NCBI RefSeq assembly: GCF_008271655.1
Contig: NZ_VKKX01000044.1
Span: 233,763 to 297,762, forward strand
Source of the DNA: Gemmobacter caeruleus
GTDB lineage: Bacteria > Pseudomonadota > Alphaproteobacteria > Rhodobacterales > Rhodobacteraceae
Direction of reading: 5' to 3'
DNA length: 64,000 nt
The notes under the pieces are model-generated. The model was given only the letters and a program-made list of their open reading frames with translations. It did no database searches and was not told the origin of the DNA. Position numbers and translations under genes: made by a program. Every line of letters begins with the position of its first letter. Positions within the stretch are counted from its first letter, which is position 1. This document shows positions 1 through 9,669 of the stretch, piece by piece.

Positions 1-1064
1 AGCCCCTCGTCATAGCCGATGGTCACGCCGACCCGGCCGGGAAAGCGGTTGGCCAGGGCCAGCATCGCGGCCTCCAGCGCCTTGTCGCCCGAACCGAGCA
101 AGACCAGCCCGCCCCCGGCGGCGATGAAATCTGGCAGCACCTCGGGCAGCAGATCCATCCCCTTCTGATCGGTCAGGCGGCTGACCACGATCGCCAGCGG
201 CCCCGGCACCTCCAGCCCGTATTCGGCACAAAGTGCGGCCCGCGCGACGGCCTTGCGCCCGGGCTTTTTCAGCGAATAGGGGGTGTCCTCGACCTCGGGG
301 TTCCAGACGGTTTCATCCACCCCGTTCAGGATGCCCGCCACATCGGCGGCCCGCGCCTCGATCAGGCCTTGCAGACCCAGCCCGAATTCCGGGCGCATCA
401 GCTCGGCCGCATAGCTGGGCGAGACGGTGGTGATCTTGTCCGCCGTGACCATCCCGGCCTTGAGACTGGACAGCCCGCCATAATATTCCAGCGCGGCCGG
501 GTGGAATTCGTGGCGCGGCAGGCGCAGCGTCTCCAGCATCCAGTCCGGCGCCCAGCCCTGAAAGGCGATGTTGTGAATGGTGATCACCGTCGCCACATCG
601 CGCGGCCCGCCATAGGCCAGATAGGCCGGCGCGAACCCGGCCTGCCAGTCATGCGCATGCAGCACCTGCGGCCGCCAGCCATCGCCCAGCCCGAACCGCG
701 CGATCCGCGCCGCGACCCAGCTCAGCGCGGCAAAGCGCTGCGGATTGTCGGGCCAGTCCACGCCGCCGCTGTTGTAAGGCCCGCCATCACGATCAAAAAG
801 ATGCGGCGCCTCCAGCAGCAGCATCGCCACCCCGTCCACCTCGCCGGCCTTCACCACACCGCGCCCGCCGAACAGATCCTGCTCGACAAAGACCTCGGGC
901 CAATCCGCGATACGGGCGCGCAAGCCGCGATAGGCCGGCATCAGCACCCGCATCTCCCAGCCCTGCCCCGCCAGCGCCCCCGGCAGCGCCCCCACCACAT
1001 CGGCCAGCCCGCCGGTCTTGACCAGCGGCACGCATTCCGACGCAACCGACAGAACCCGCTTCAT
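1..1064 (-). CDS. glgA: Glycogen synthase (partial, C-terminus outside window)
   Basis: ADP-glucose:glycogen glucosyltransferase (GT5), which extends alpha-1,4-glucan chains in the cytoplasm. The 354 visible codons start at an ATG and carry the ADP-glucose-binding K-T-G-G-L motif at residues 16-20, followed by DVVGALP. The HAHDW block and the start of the GT5 C-terminal domain (VVSRLTDQKG) are also readable. The reading frame stays open to the left edge, so about a quarter of the protein is missing. It is the last visible gene of a minus-strand glgP-glgB-glgC-glgA run. A repeat element fills the 84-bp gap after glgC, so glgA could be attenuated relative to glgC (inference). Identity is very secure. 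Confidence 0.95.
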   Translation of the reverse strand, partial: MKRVLSVASECVPLVKTGGLADVVGALPGALAGQGWEMRVLMPAYRGLRARIADWPEVFVEQDLFGGRGVVKAGEVDGVAMLLLEAPHLFDRDGGPYNSGGVDWPDNPQRFAALSWVAARIARFGLGDGWRPQVLHAHDWQAGFAPAYLAYGGPRDVATVITIHNIAFQGWAPDWMLETLRLPRHEFHPAALEYYGGLSSLKAGMVTADKITTVSPSYAAELMRPEFGLGLQGLIEARAADVAGILNGVDETVWNPEVEDTPYSLKKPGRKAVARAALCAEYGLEVPGPLAIVVSRLTDQKGMDLLPEVLPDFIAAGGGLVLLGSGDKALEAAMLALANRFPGRVGVTIGYDEG

Positions 1065-1076
1065 CCGACATGTTCC

Positions 1077-1130
1077 TTCATCTGTTCACAAATATCCCCG
1101 GGGGGTGCGGGGGGCAGGCAGCCCCCCCCC
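1077..1130 (+). repeat. Dispersed intergenic repeat, copy 1 (glgC/glgA gap)
   Basis: A conserved head (TTCATCTGTTCACAAATATC and a few following bases) is followed by a G/C hairpin GGGGGGCAGGCAGCCCCCC at 1109-1127. The head recurs at 8079-8103 and in reverse at 8031-8057. The hairpin recurs almost unchanged at 8124-8142. Here it lies between two genes of the same operon. Confidence 0.75.
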
Positions 1131-1148
1131 CGGGACGCGGCGCGCCGC

Positions 1149-2420
1149 TCAGAGCTTCGCGCGTGACCAGCCGTCTATCATATCCTTGGTGACCAGCACG
1201 ATGCCATTTTCCGACCGGCGGAACCATTTCGCATCTTCCTCGGGGTCTTGCCCGATGACCAGCCCCTCGGGGATGATGACGCCGCGGTCGATCACGCAAT
1301 TCTTCAGATCGGCCTTGCGGTTGACCACCACCTGCGGCAGCGCCACCACATATTCCAGACTGGAAAAGCTGTGGGTGCGGCAGCCGGTGAACAACAGGCT
1401 GTTGCGCACCTCCGACCCCGAAACGATGCAATCGCCCGAAACCAGCGACGACACCGCCGACCCGCGCCGGCCATCCTCGTCATGGATGAACTTTGCCGGC
1501 GGCACGATCTCGGCATAGGTCCAGATCGGCCAGCTGTTGTCATAGAGATCAAGCTTCGGCACGAAATCGGTGAGGTCGATATTGGCCTGCCAGAAGGCGT
1601 CGATCGTGCCGACATCGCGCCAATAGGGCTCGTCCTCCAGCCCGCTGGTGACGCAGCTGTCGGAGAAACGATGCGCCACGGCCTTGCCGTTCTTCACGAT
1701 CTCGGGGATCAGGTCAAAGCCGAAATCGTGGCTGGAATTGTCATCCTGCATGTCGCGCTGCAGCAGGTCGCGCAGGAAGGCCCAGTCAAAGACATAGATC
1801 CCCATCGAGGCCAGCGCGTTTTCCGGGTCGCCCGGAATGCCGGGCGGGTCTTTCGGCTTTTCGAGAAAAGCCGTGATGCGCATGTCCTTGTCCACATGCA
1901 TCACGCCAAAGGCAGTCGCCTCCATCCGCGGCACGGTCAGGCAGCCGATGGTCACATCGGCGCCCGATTCCACATGCTGCTGCAACATCACCTCGTAATC
2001 CATCTTGTAGATGTGATCGCCGGCCAGGATCACCACATACTTGATGTTGTAGCTGTCGATGATGTCGATGTTCTGCGCCACCGCATCGGCGGTGCCGCGA
2101 TACCAGTTCACCTCGTCCATCCGCTGCGAGGCGGGCAGGATATCGAGATATTCGTTGCGCTCGGCGCGAAAGAAATTCCAGCCGCGCTGCATGTGGCGGA
2201 TCAGGCTATGCGCCTTGTATTGCGTGGCGATGGCCATCTTGCGGATGCCCGAATTCAGCGCGTTCGACAGCGCAAAGTCGATGATCCGGGTCTTGCCGCC
2301 GAAATAGACGGCCGGCTTGGCGCGGCGGTCGGTCAGCTCCTTCAGCCGCGAGCCCCGCCCGCCCGCCAGCACGAAGGCCATCGCCTGCGACGACAGTCTC
2401 TGGTTCGGTCTTGCCTTCAT
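1149..2420 (-). CDS. glgC: Glucose-1-phosphate adenylyltransferase
   Basis: Makes ADP-glucose from ATP and glucose-1-phosphate, the committed and usually allosterically controlled step of bacterial glycogen synthesis. The 423-residue length is normal for the family. The nucleotide-binding loop AGGRGSRL lies at residues 19-26, followed by the [11 protein letters not shown] substrate/activator motif and the IIDFALSN block. The C-terminal part carries the left-handed beta-helix style repeats (V-I-x-R-G-V-I-I-P-E-G). The start is ATG with a GGAGGGA-type Shine-Dalgarno just upstream. It lies 36 bp after glgB in the same direction, so it is almost certainly cotranscribed with it. Confidence 0.97.
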   Translation of the reverse strand: MKARPNQRLSSQAMAFVLAGGRGSRLKELTDRRAKPAVYFGGKTRIIDFALSNALNSGIRKMAIATQYKAHSLIRHMQRGWNFFRAERNEYLDILPASQRMDEVNWYRGTADAVAQNIDIIDSYNIKYVVILAGDHIYKMDYEVMLQQHVESGADVTIGCLTVPRMEATAFGVMHVDKDMRITAFLEKPKDPPGIPGDPENALASMGIYVFDWAFLRDLLQRDMQDDNSSHDFGFDLIPEIVKNGKAVAHRFSDSCVTSGLEDEPYWRDVGTIDAFWQANIDLTDFVPKLDLYDNSWPIWTYAEIVPPAKFIHDEDGRRGSAVSSLVSGDCIVSGSEVRNSLLFTGCRTHSFSSLEYVVALPQVVVNRKADLKNCVIDRGVIIPEGLVIGQDPEEDAKWFRRSENGIVLVTKDMIDGWSRAKL

Positions 2421-2456
2421 ACGTCCCTCCCTCCGGGGGGTGCCCCGGTCCCTGGA

Positions 2457-4703
2457 TCAGCCCTTTGAATATTGCAGGAACAGCGCCGAAAGCGGCGGCA
2501 GCGTCACCTCGGCCGAATGGCTCTGGCCGTGCCAGGGCACAGGCTCTGCCGTCACCCCGCCCAGATTGCCGCGATTGCCGCCGCCATAGATCGCGGCGTC
2601 GCTGTTCAAGACTTCGTCCCATTGCCCCGCCTCGGGCAGGCCCAGGCGCAGCCGCCGCTCCACCGGCGTCATGTTCACCACCACGGCGACCGGAGCGTCC
2701 TCGGCGCCCCCGCGCCGCAACCAGGCATAGGTGGAACCCTGGGCGTCATTGGCCTCCAGCCATTCAAAGCCCTCGGGGCGGGTATCGTTGACATGCAGCG
2801 CGGGCGTGGCGCGATAAAGCGTGTTCAGATCGCGCACCAGGCGCTGCATGCCCGCATGTTGCGGATGGTCGGTCAGGTGCCAGTCGAGGCTTTGCTGATA
2901 GTTCCATTCGCGGCCCTGCGCGAATTCGCAGCCCATGAACAGCAGCTTCTTGCCCGGATGGCCCCACATGAAGCCGTAATAGGCGCGCAGGTTTGCGAAC
3001 TTTTCTTCGCCTTCGCCCGGCATCTTGTCCAGCATGCTGCCCTTGCCATGCACCACCTCGTCATGGCTGATCGGCAGGATATAGTTTTCCGACCAGGCGT
3101 AATGCAGGCCGAAGGTCATCTGGTGGTGATGGTATTGCCGATAGACAGGATCGCGTTGCATGTAGCTCAGCGTGTCGTTCATCCAGCCCATGTTCCACTT
3201 GAAGCCAAAGCCCAGCCCGCCCCAATCCACCGGGCGCGACACGCCGGGAAAGGCGGTCGATTCCTCGGCCACCGTCACCACGCCCGGCACCTCGCCATAG
3301 ACCGTCGCATTCATGCGCCGCATCATGGCGATGGCTTCGTAATTCTCGCGCCCGCCATCCTTGTTGGGCACCCACTGGCCTTCGCCGCGCGAATAGTCGC
3401 GATAGAGCATGGAGGCCACGGCATCCACCCGCAGCCCGTCCACATGATATTCTTCCAGCCAATACAAGGCGTTGGAGACCAGAAAGTTCTGCACCTCGGT
3501 CCGGCCGTAATTGTAGATCAGGGTGTTCCAGTCCTGATGGAACCCCTCGCGCGGGTCGGCATGTTCATAAAGCGCCGTGCCGTCGAACTGGCCCAGCCCG
3601 TGCGGATCGGTCGGGAAATGGCCCGGCACCCAGTCGAGGATGACGCCCAGCCCCTTGCGATGCGCCGCGTCGATCAGGGCGCGAAATTCCTCGGGCGTGC
3701 CGTGGCGGATGGTGGGGGCGAACAGGCCGACCGGCTGATAGCCCCAGCTGCCATCGAACGGATATTCGGAAACCGGCAGCAGTTCCAGATGGGTGAAGCC
3801 CATGCCGGCCGCGTAATCCACGAGCTGATCGGCCAGTTCCAGATAGCTGAGCATCCGGTCCCCCGGCGCGCGCCTCCACGACCCCAGATGCACCTCATAG
3901 ACCGAGATCGGCGCGTCGATGCGATGCGCCCCGGCCCGCGATTGCATCCAGTCGTCATCCCGCCAGTCGCCGCGGATCGTGCGCACGACCGAGGCATTCT
4001 TGGGCGCGTGTTCGCTGCCAAAACCCACCGGATCGGCCTTGAGCGGCAGGATCTGCCCGCCCGAGCCGCGAATTTCGTATTTGTAGGTCGTGCCTTCGCC
4101 CAGACCGGGGATGAAAATCTCCCATATGCCGGTGCTGCCGCGCTTGCGCATCGGGTGGCGGCGGCCGTCCCAGATGTTGAAATCGCCCACCACGGAGACA
4201 CGTTCGGCATTCGGCGCCCAGACGGCGAAATGCACGCCCTCGGCGCCTTCATGGGTCAGGACATGCGCGCCCAGCACCTGCCAGAGCCGGCGATGCGTGC
4301 CCTCGCCCAGCAGATATTCGTCCATCTCGCCCAGCACCGGGCCAAAGCGATAGGGGTCTTCCCATTCCCATTCCGCGCCATGGCCCTGCGCCCGCAGCCG
4401 ATAGGCGGCGCGCGCGGGCAAAAGCCCGGCAAACAGCCCGTCCCCCAGGGGCGTCAGCGCGACCGGATCGGGGCACAGCGCCCAGACCGCCTCGGCGCCG
4501 GGCTGCATCACCCGCAGCACGGTCTGCCCGGCCAGATCATGCGGCCCCAGCACGCCAAAAGGATCGCCGTGCCGGCCCTGGCGCAGCGCCTCCGCCGCGC
4601 CATGGTCGATCAGCGGCGGATTGGCCTTGCCCGCCGGCCCGGCCGGTGCCGCCGCCGCCTTGCTGCCGGCCTTGCTGCCCGACTTTGCCCCCGCCTTTGC
4701 CAT
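2457..4703 (-). CDS. glgB: 1,4-alpha-glucan branching enzyme
   Basis: Introduces alpha-1,6 branches into glycogen. The protein is 748 residues from the chosen ATG, which has AAGGGAG ahead of it; in-frame codons extend further up but lack a good ribosome site. Order: a 30-residue Ala/Lys/Gly-rich tail, a branching-enzyme N-terminal domain, a CBM48 domain ([17 protein letters not shown]), a GH13 barrel, and an all-beta C-terminal domain. Catalytic signatures are visible: [11 protein letters not shown] (nucleophile Asp), VAEES (acid/base Glu) and [13 protein letters not shown] (third carboxylate). The repetitive basic N-terminal tail is unusual but needs no special function. It lies 64 bp downstream of glgP. 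Confidence 0.97.
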   Translation of the reverse strand: MAKAGAKSGSKAGSKAAAAPAGPAGKANPPLIDHGAAEALRQGRHGDPFGVLGPHDLAGQTVLRVMQPGAEAVWALCPDPVALTPLGDGLFAGLLPARAAYRLRAQGHGAEWEWEDPYRFGPVLGEMDEYLLGEGTHRRLWQVLGAHVLTHEGAEGVHFAVWAPNAERVSVVGDFNIWDGRRHPMRKRGSTGIWEIFIPGLGEGTTYKYEIRGSGGQILPLKADPVGFGSEHAPKNASVVRTIRGDWRDDDWMQSRAGAHRIDAPISVYEVHLGSWRRAPGDRMLSYLELADQLVDYAAGMGFTHLELLPVSEYPFDGSWGYQPVGLFAPTIRHGTPEEFRALIDAAHRKGLGVILDWVPGHFPTDPHGLGQFDGTALYEHADPREGFHQDWNTLIYNYGRTEVQNFLVSNALYWLEEYHVDGLRVDAVASMLYRDYSRGEGQWVPNKDGGRENYEAIAMMRRMNATVYGEVPGVVTVAEESTAFPGVSRPVDWGGLGFGFKWNMGWMNDTLSYMQRDPVYRQYHHHQMTFGLHYAWSENYILPISHDEVVHGKGSMLDKMPGEGEEKFANLRAYYGFMWGHPGKKLLFMGCEFAQGREWNYQQSLDWHLTDHPQHAGMQRLVRDLNTLYRATPALHVNDTRPEGFEWLEANDAQGSTYAWLRRGGAEDAPVAVVVNMTPVERRLRLGLPEAGQWDEVLNSDAAIYGGGNRGNLGGVTAEPVPWHGQSHSAEVTLPPLSALFLQYSKG

Positions 4704-4767
4704 CGCTCTCTCCCTTCGACGATCAGTCGTCGCGGCGCGCCCCTCCTCGGGCAGGCCGCCGGCGCCG

Positions 4768-7149
4768 TTACAGCGCGCTTTCGAGGCCCCAGATATCCGC
4801 CATATAACCACGGATCGTGCGATCCGACGAGAAGAAGCCGGAGCGCGCCGTGTTCAGCGCCGCCATTTTCAGCCAGCGCGCGCGGTCGGCATAGGCGATG
4901 TCCACCTCGGCCTGCGCCGCCAGATAGGCGTCGAAATCCGCGGCAACCAGGAAATAGTCGTGATGCCAGACCCGATGCACCAGCTGGTGATAGCGGCCGG
5001 GTTCACCGGGGCTGAAGGCGCCCTCGGCGATCATCTGCAACACATCCTGCAAGGGCTGGCTGGCCAGGATGGCGTCGCGGGCGTGATCGGGGTTCTTGCG
5101 CCGTTCGATCACCTGTTCCGCCGTCAGCCCGAACAGGAAAAAGTTCTCGGCCCCCACCTCTTGCAGGATCTCCACATTGGCGCCGTCCAGCGTGCCGATG
5201 GTGGGCGCGCCGTTCATCATGAACTTCATGTTGCCGGTGCCGGATGCCTCTTTCCCCGCAGTGGAGATCTGCTCCGAAAGATCGGCGGCGGGGATCAGCC
5301 GCTCGGCCAGGCTCACGTTATAATTCGGCGGATAGACCACCTTCAGCCGGTCGCCGACCTCCGGGTCGCTGTTCACCACCGTCGCCACGTCGTTGATCAG
5401 ATGGATGATTTCCTTGGCCACCACATAGCCCGGCGCCGCCTTGCCGCCAAAGATCTTGACGCGCGGCACCCAATCCTTCTGCGGATCGGCCTTGATCGCG
5501 TGATAGCGCGCGATGGTTTCCAGAATGTTCAGCAGTTGGCGCTTGTATTCATGGATGCGCTTGACCTGCACATCAAACAGCGCGTCGGGCGAAACCGTCA
5601 CCCCGCAATGATCGGCGATCCAGCCCGCCAGCGCCACCTTGTTGGCGCGCTTGGCGCCGTCAAAGGCCTTGAGGAAGGTCTTTTTCTTCACATGGGGTTC
5701 CAGCTCTTTCAGCCGGTCCAGATCGGCCTCCCAGCCCGCACCGATCGTGTCGGTGATCAGCCCCGACAGCGGCCGGTTGCACATCTTGAGCCAGCGGCGC
5801 GGTGTCACGCCATTGGTTTCATTGACAATGCGCGGATGCAGCCCCTCCAGTTCGGGAAACAGGTTCTTCTTCACCAGATCGGAATGCAGCGCCGAAACGC
5901 CGTTCACCTTATGCGCCATGATGAAGGCCAGCTCGCCCATGCGCACCTCGTGGTGCTTGACGATGCCCACCCAATGCGGCGGGTGATAGGTCTCGCGGTG
6001 CCAGGCGTCGATCTTCTCGATGATCTGCATATGACGCGGCAGCACATTGCCAAAGGTGAAGGTCGCCCAGCGTTCCAGGGCCTCGGGCAGCAGGGTGTGG
6101 TTGGTATAGCCCAGACAGGCGCGGGCGATCTCCATCGCCTCGGCGAATTCCATGCCGTTTTCATCGACCAGCAGCCGGATCAGTTCCGGCCCGGCAATCG
6201 CGGGATGGGTGTCGTTCATCTGGATCGCGACATGATCGGGCAGATCGCGCAGCGCATGGCCCCCCGCCTTGAAGCGGCGCAGGATGTCCTGCAAGGCGGC
6301 AGAGGTCAGGAAATATTCCTGCTTCAGCCGCAATTCCTTGCCCTGATAGGTGGTGTCGTCGGGATAGAGCACCCGGCTCAGCGTGCGGGCCAGCGTCTCG
6401 GGCTCGGCCGCGGCGGCGTAATCGCCCCGGTTGAACCGATCAAGATCGAAAAGCCGTGTCGGCTTGGCCCCCCAAAGCCGCAGCGTATTGGCCCACCTGC
6501 CCTCCCATCCCACGACGGGCGTGTCAAAGGCCTCGGCCAGCACCGTCTCGCCCGGCACCCAGACATCGCGCCCGTCGCGCTTTTCGACATGACCCTTGAA
6601 GGCGATGGTATAGGCGGCCTCGGGGCGCTCGAATTCCCAGGGGTGGCGCTGCGTCAGCCAGTCTTCCGGCATCTCGATCTGGCGACCCTGGTCAAAGCCT
6701 TGACGGAACAGCCCGTGTTCATAGCGGATGCCATAGCCATAGGCCGGGCAGCCCACTGTCGCCATGCTCTCCATGAAACAGGCGGCCAGCCGGCCCAGCC
6801 CGCCATTGCCAAGTGCGGCATCGGGCTCGTCCTCGACGATGGCGCGAAAATCCTGGCCCAGTTCGGCCATGACCTGTTCAGCCTTGTCGCGCAGGCCAAG
6901 GTTGATCGTGGCGTCTTCCAGAAGCCGCCCGATCAGGAATTCCATCGACAGGTAATAGACCCGCTTGTGCCCGCTCTCCCAGGTCTTGCGGGTCGAGGCG
7001 AACCAGGGATCGACGATCCGGTCGCGAATGGCAAAGGACAGCGCCATGCGCCAGTCATAGAGGCTGGCATGCGGGGCATCCTTGCCCAGCGTGAAGGTCA
7101 GATGGCGCAGGATATCGGCCTTGAGGTCCGCAGCGGTCAGGTCAGTCAC
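4768..7149 (-). CDS. glgP: Glycogen/starch/maltodextrin phosphorylase
   Basis: Phosphorolyses alpha-1,4-glucan to glucose-1-phosphate (GT35, PLP-dependent). The PLP-lysine block [20 protein letters not shown] is present near the C-terminus, as is the EYHAIK-type region [11 protein letters not shown]. The chosen GTG start gives 793 residues beginning [10 protein letters not shown], with TTGGAA upstream. An ATG 63 bp further up would add an implausible Cys/Gly-rich leader. It is the first gene of the operon, so degradation and synthesis genes are transcribed together, as in many bacteria where GlgP helps trim the polymer. Its promoter must lie in the 383-bp region shared with the divergent nsrR-like gene. 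Confidence 0.95.
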   Translation of the reverse strand: MTDLTAADLKADILRHLTFTLGKDAPHASLYDWRMALSFAIRDRIVDPWFASTRKTWESGHKRVYYLSMEFLIGRLLEDATINLGLRDKAEQVMAELGQDFRAIVEDEPDAALGNGGLGRLAACFMESMATVGCPAYGYGIRYEHGLFRQGFDQGRQIEMPEDWLTQRHPWEFERPEAAYTIAFKGHVEKRDGRDVWVPGETVLAEAFDTPVVGWEGRWANTLRLWGAKPTRLFDLDRFNRGDYAAAAEPETLARTLSRVLYPDDTTYQGKELRLKQEYFLTSAALQDILRRFKAGGHALRDLPDHVAIQMNDTHPAIAGPELIRLLVDENGMEFAEAMEIARACLGYTNHTLLPEALERWATFTFGNVLPRHMQIIEKIDAWHRETYHPPHWVGIVKHHEVRMGELAFIMAHKVNGVSALHSDLVKKNLFPELEGLHPRIVNETNGVTPRRWLKMCNRPLSGLITDTIGAGWEADLDRLKELEPHVKKKTFLKAFDGAKRANKVALAGWIADHCGVTVSPDALFDVQVKRIHEYKRQLLNILETIARYHAIKADPQKDWVPRVKIFGGKAAPGYVVAKEIIHLINDVATVVNSDPEVGDRLKVVYPPNYNVSLAERLIPAADLSEQISTAGKEASGTGNMKFMMNGAPTIGTLDGANVEILQEVGAENFFLFGLTAEQVIERRKNPDHARDAILASQPLQDVLQMIAEGAFSPGEPGRYHQLVHRVWHHDYFLVAADFDAYLAAQAEVDIAYADRARWLKMAALNTARSGFFSSDRTIRGYMADIWGLESAL

Positions 7150-7532
7150 GTCACATTCCAATCTTGTTGCCCCCGGACAGCAGGCCCCAGCCGCGCCCGC
7201 CAGACAAGGCAAACAGGCACCGAGGGGCGACGACGCCGGTTTTTGCGGCGGCGCCGGACGGGCATGCCGAAGGCTTCAGCACTTCACCGTCATTGTTAGC
7301 GCAACCAGACCCCCCATGCACCAGAATATGTGCGTTTGAAATCAACGGCCTAAATTTTCAAAGCGCTTTGGCCACGTCCTGCGCGATTCGCATCCACCCA
7401 GCCGCAGCGGCCCCACCAGACCGCCCGCAGATAAAATCCGGCATTCCCGCGGCGGCATGATCCAAGTCAAGGCGCCCGCCCCGATGCGATTCTAGCAAAG
7501 ATGTGCCGGACCCATACCTATCGGAGCATGCG
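7150..7532. other. Divergent intergenic region, glgP / nsrR-like
   Basis: 383 bp without a supportable gene. It is AT-richer than its surroundings around 7320-7360 and contains one perfect 12-bp palindrome (annotated separately). It should hold the promoters of both flanking genes, but I could not place -35/-10 boxes with confidence. Confidence 0.6.
7359..7370. promoter_or_regulatory. Perfect 12-bp palindrome, possible LacI-family-type operator
   Basis: CAAAGCGCTTTG is fully self-complementary with a central CG, the layout typical of LacI/GalR-family sites. It lies 210 bp upstream of the glgP start and 163 bp upstream of the nsrR-like start. No LacI-family gene is in the window, so the binding protein is unknown. 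Confidence 0.4.
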
Positions 7533-7967
7533 ATGCGTCTGACGACCCGCACCAACCTTGCCATGCGCACGCTGATGTTCTGTGCGGTCAACCCCGACCG
7601 CGTGGTGCGCAAGGCCGAGATCGCCCAGGCCTGCAACGCCTCGGAAAACCATCTGGCGCAGGTCATTCACCTGCTGGCGCAGCGCGGCTTCCTGACCACG
7701 CTGCGCGGCCGCGCCGGCGGGCTGATGCTGCGCCGCGCCCCGCAGGAGATCCGCCTGGGCGAGGTGTTCCGCACCTTTGAAAGCTGCCTTCCCTTCACCG
7801 AATGCTTTTCCGAAGGCGCCAATGCCTGCCCGCTGGCGGGCTGTTGCCGGCTGAAATGCGCGCTGGCCGATGCGGTCGAGGCGTTTTACGGCCGGCTCGA
7901 CGCGCTGTCGTTGCAAGACATGGTCGAGGGCAATACCGAACTTGCAACCCTGCTGAAAGTCGCCTGA
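7533..7967 (+). CDS. nsrR: Rrf2-family [Fe-S] regulator, NsrR-like
   Basis: Probable nitric-oxide-sensing repressor. The protein is 144 residues from ATG, with GGAG seven bases upstream. An N-terminal winged helix (residues 1-65) contains the ENHLAQVIHLLAQRGF recognition region and the RGRAGG wing. The C-terminal part has cysteines at 91, 99, 104, 105 and 109 in the cluster-binding region. The ending (SLQDMVEGNTELATLLKV) resembles the end of E. coli NsrR closely. NsrR controls NO-detoxification genes and none is adjacent, so it may act elsewhere. RirA or IscR are alternatives, but the Cys spacing and C-terminus favour NsrR. A hairpin follows the stop. Confidence 0.8.
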   Translation: MRLTTRTNLAMRTLMFCAVNPDRVVRKAEIAQACNASENHLAQVIHLLAQRGFLTTLRGRAGGLMLRRAPQEIRLGEVFRTFESCLPFTECFSEGANACPLAGCCRLKCALADAVEAFYGRLDALSLQDMVEGNTELATLLKVA

Positions 7968-7982
7968 CCGCGAGCGCCCGGC

Positions 7983-8057
7983 GGGGTCAGGGGGCGCTCG
8001 CGCCCCCTCTGGCCTTTCGGCCATTCACCCCCTGAGGATATTTGGGAACAGATGAAG
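7983..8057 (-). repeat. Dispersed intergenic repeat, copy 2 (inverted), with nsrR terminator-like hairpin
   Basis: Read on the minus strand, the head CTTCATCTGTTCCCAAATAT (8057 downward) is followed by TCCTCAGGGGG, a GGCCGAAAGGCC hairpin and a G-rich/C-rich hairpin (AGGGGGCG/CGCCCCCT, 7989-8008). This is the same order of parts as copy 3 at 8079-8142, in the opposite orientation. The hairpin at 7989-8008 may also terminate the nsrR-like transcript. Confidence 0.7.
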
Positions 8058-8078
8058 GGCAAGGCGTGCGTCCTACTT

Positions 8079-8142
8079 TTCATCTGTTCAAAAATATCCT
8101 CGGGGGGAGGCCCGAAGGGCCGTGGGGGGCAGACAGCCCCCC
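8079..8142 (+). repeat. Dispersed intergenic repeat, copy 3
   Basis: Head TTCATCTGTTCAAAAATATC, then CTCGGGGGG, a GGCCCGAAGGGCC hairpin, and GGGGGGCAGACAGCCCCCC (8124-8142). Copies 2 and 3 form a long inverted repeat between the convergent nsrR-like and dipeptidase genes. The two heads match at about 23 of 27 positions and are separated by about 22 bp. Confidence 0.75.
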
Positions 8143-8156
8143 TGCGCCCGCTGCCA

Positions 8157-9215
8157 TCAGGCGCCCCAGCTTCGGCGCAAGACCTTCTTCCAGTTGCCCC
8201 AGGCCAGTTTTTCGATCAGCGCCGCATCATAGCCATGGGCGCGCAGGGCGGCGATCAGATTGGGCAGGCCGCGGACATCGGCGATGCCTTCCGGGATCTC
8301 GGCCCCGTCGAAATCCGAGCCGAAGCCGACATGATCCTCGCCCAGATGGGTGATCAGATGGTCGAAATGGCGCAGCACGGCCTCCCACCCCATCGCGGCA
8401 GAGCGGCGGCCGTCGGGGCGCAGGAAGACGGTGGCGAAATTCACCCCGACCATGCCGCCACTGTCACGGATCATCGCCAGTTGCCGGTCGGTCAGGTTGC
8501 GGGTCGAGGGGGTGATGGCATGGGCATTGGAATGGGTGGCGACCAGCGGCGCATCAGAGATCGCGGCGACATCGTTGAACCCCGCCTCGTTCAGGTGGCT
8601 CAGATCGACCACGATCTTCAGCGCGTTGCATTCCCGCACCAGCCGCTTGCCCGCCTCGGTCAGCCCGGCGCCGGTATCGGGCGTGCCGGGAAAGCGGAAG
8701 GGCACGCCATGGCCAAAGATCGTCGGTCGCGACCAGACCGGCCCCAGCGAGCGCAGCCCCATGGCATGAAAGGCGTGCAGCGCGTCCAGCCCGGCGTCGA
8801 TCGGTTCGGCGCCTTCCAGATGCATCACCCCGGCGATGGCGCCCGCCGCCCGGGCGGCCTCGATCTCGGCCACGCTGCGGCAGAGCCGGAACGCCCCTTG
8901 CGAGGCGCGTTCCATCCACATCAGATGCCCGGCCATCGACAGGGCAATCGGCTGCGCCACCTCAAGCGGGATCATCGCGGGCAGTTCCACCTCATAGGGC
9001 GGGTTGTCCATCAGCGCGTCGTAATCCGGCGCGCCGGGCGCCGGAGGCGAGGGGATATAGATCGCGAACATGCCGCCGGCAAAGCCACCTGCCTTCATGC
9101 GCGGCAGGTCGAGATGGCCCCTGCCCTCACCCGTCAGCCAGATCGCCTCGCGCTTTTTGGGCGCCATTTGCAGGCGTAGCAGAATGTCGTTGTGACCGTC
9201 GAAGACCGGCTGCAT
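8157..9215 (-). CDS. Membrane dipeptidase family (M19, renal-dipeptidase-like) protein
   Basis: Zinc metallo-dipeptidase family of the amidohydrolase fold, here 352 residues from ATG (AAGGGGA seven bases upstream). The first metal motif H-x-D is at residues 8-10 (DGHND), with later VMHLEGAEP, VDLSHL and THSNAHAI blocks supplying metal and substrate ligands, and HVGFGSDFDGA near the C-terminus. No signal peptide is seen, so the enzyme is probably cytoplasmic. Family members hydrolyse dipeptides, including some with D-residues, and the substrate here cannot be set from sequence. It runs in the same direction as cueR-copA but begins 59 bp after cueR ends, so it could be part of that transcript. 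Confidence 0.9.
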   Translation of the reverse strand: MQPVFDGHNDILLRLQMAPKKREAIWLTGEGRGHLDLPRMKAGGFAGGMFAIYIPSPPAPGAPDYDALMDNPPYEVELPAMIPLEVAQPIALSMAGHLMWMERASQGAFRLCRSVAEIEAARAAGAIAGVMHLEGAEPIDAGLDALHAFHAMGLRSLGPVWSRPTIFGHGVPFRFPGTPDTGAGLTEAGKRLVRECNALKIVVDLSHLNEAGFNDVAAISDAPLVATHSNAHAITPSTRNLTDRQLAMIRDSGGMVGVNFATVFLRPDGRRSAAMGWEAVLRHFDHLITHLGEDHVGFGSDFDGAEIPEGIADVRGLPNLIAALRAHGYDAALIEKLAWGNWKKVLRRSWGA

Positions 9216-9273
9216 CTTTGCTTCCCCTTGATCTGACGCGACCCTGACACGTCGCGCCGGGGATGACCAGAGG

Positions 9274-9669
9274 TCAGTCGCAGCCGCTTTCCGACAGGCC
9301 GGAGAGGATGGGGCAATCGGGCCGGTCATCGCCGGCGCAGGCCGCGACAAGCCCCGCCAGCGTCCGCTTCATCGCCTGCAATTCCGCGATCTTGGCCTCG
9401 ATCCGCGTCAGATGCGCGCCGGCCAGCGCCTTGACATCGGCGCTGGCCCTTTCGCGATCCTCATAGAGCGCGAGCAGCGCCCGGCAGTCTTCGATGGTGA
9501 AACCCAGCCCGCGCGCCCGGCCGATGAAGGCCAGCTTGTGCAGGTCGGCCGCGCCGAAGCTGCGATAGCCGTTTTCCGACCGCGCCGGGCGGATCAGGCC
9601 GATCTCCTCGTAATAGCGGATGGTTTTTGCGGGCAGGCCGGCCCGGGCGGCGACCTCCTTGATGTTCAT
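9274..9669 (-). CDS. cueR: Cu(I)-responsive MerR-family activator CueR
   Basis: Copper-efflux regulator of 131 residues. It has a MerR winged helix at the N-terminus (NIKEVAARAGLPAKTIRYYEEIGLI), a dimerisation coiled coil, and the metal loop C111-A-G-D-D-R-P-D-C119, whose seven-residue spacing between cysteines matches the Cu(I)-binding loop of CueR. Ser76 sits at the position CueR uses (Ser77 in E. coli), as expected for a monovalent-metal sensor. The ATG overlaps the copA stop (ATGA), so the two are translationally coupled and CueR would be induced along with the pump. Its likely targets are the two CueR-type promoters at 12122-12152 and 12203-12233. Confidence 0.95.
   Translation of the reverse strand: MNIKEVAARAGLPAKTIRYYEEIGLIRPARSENGYRSFGAADLHKLAFIGRARGLGFTIEDCRALLALYEDRERASADVKALAGAHLTRIEAKIAELQAMKRTLAGLVAACAGDDRPDCPILSGLSESGCD

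Noticed and set aside
2472-5015. Very long open frame opposite glgB/glgP (847 codons)
   Set aside because: It covers glgB and the glgP 3' end antisense, is His/Gln/Arg-rich without any motif, and is expected from third-position GC bias in high-GC DNA. The same applies to 4621-7299, 9774-11831, 15842-17254, 41254-43428 and 52107-48871.
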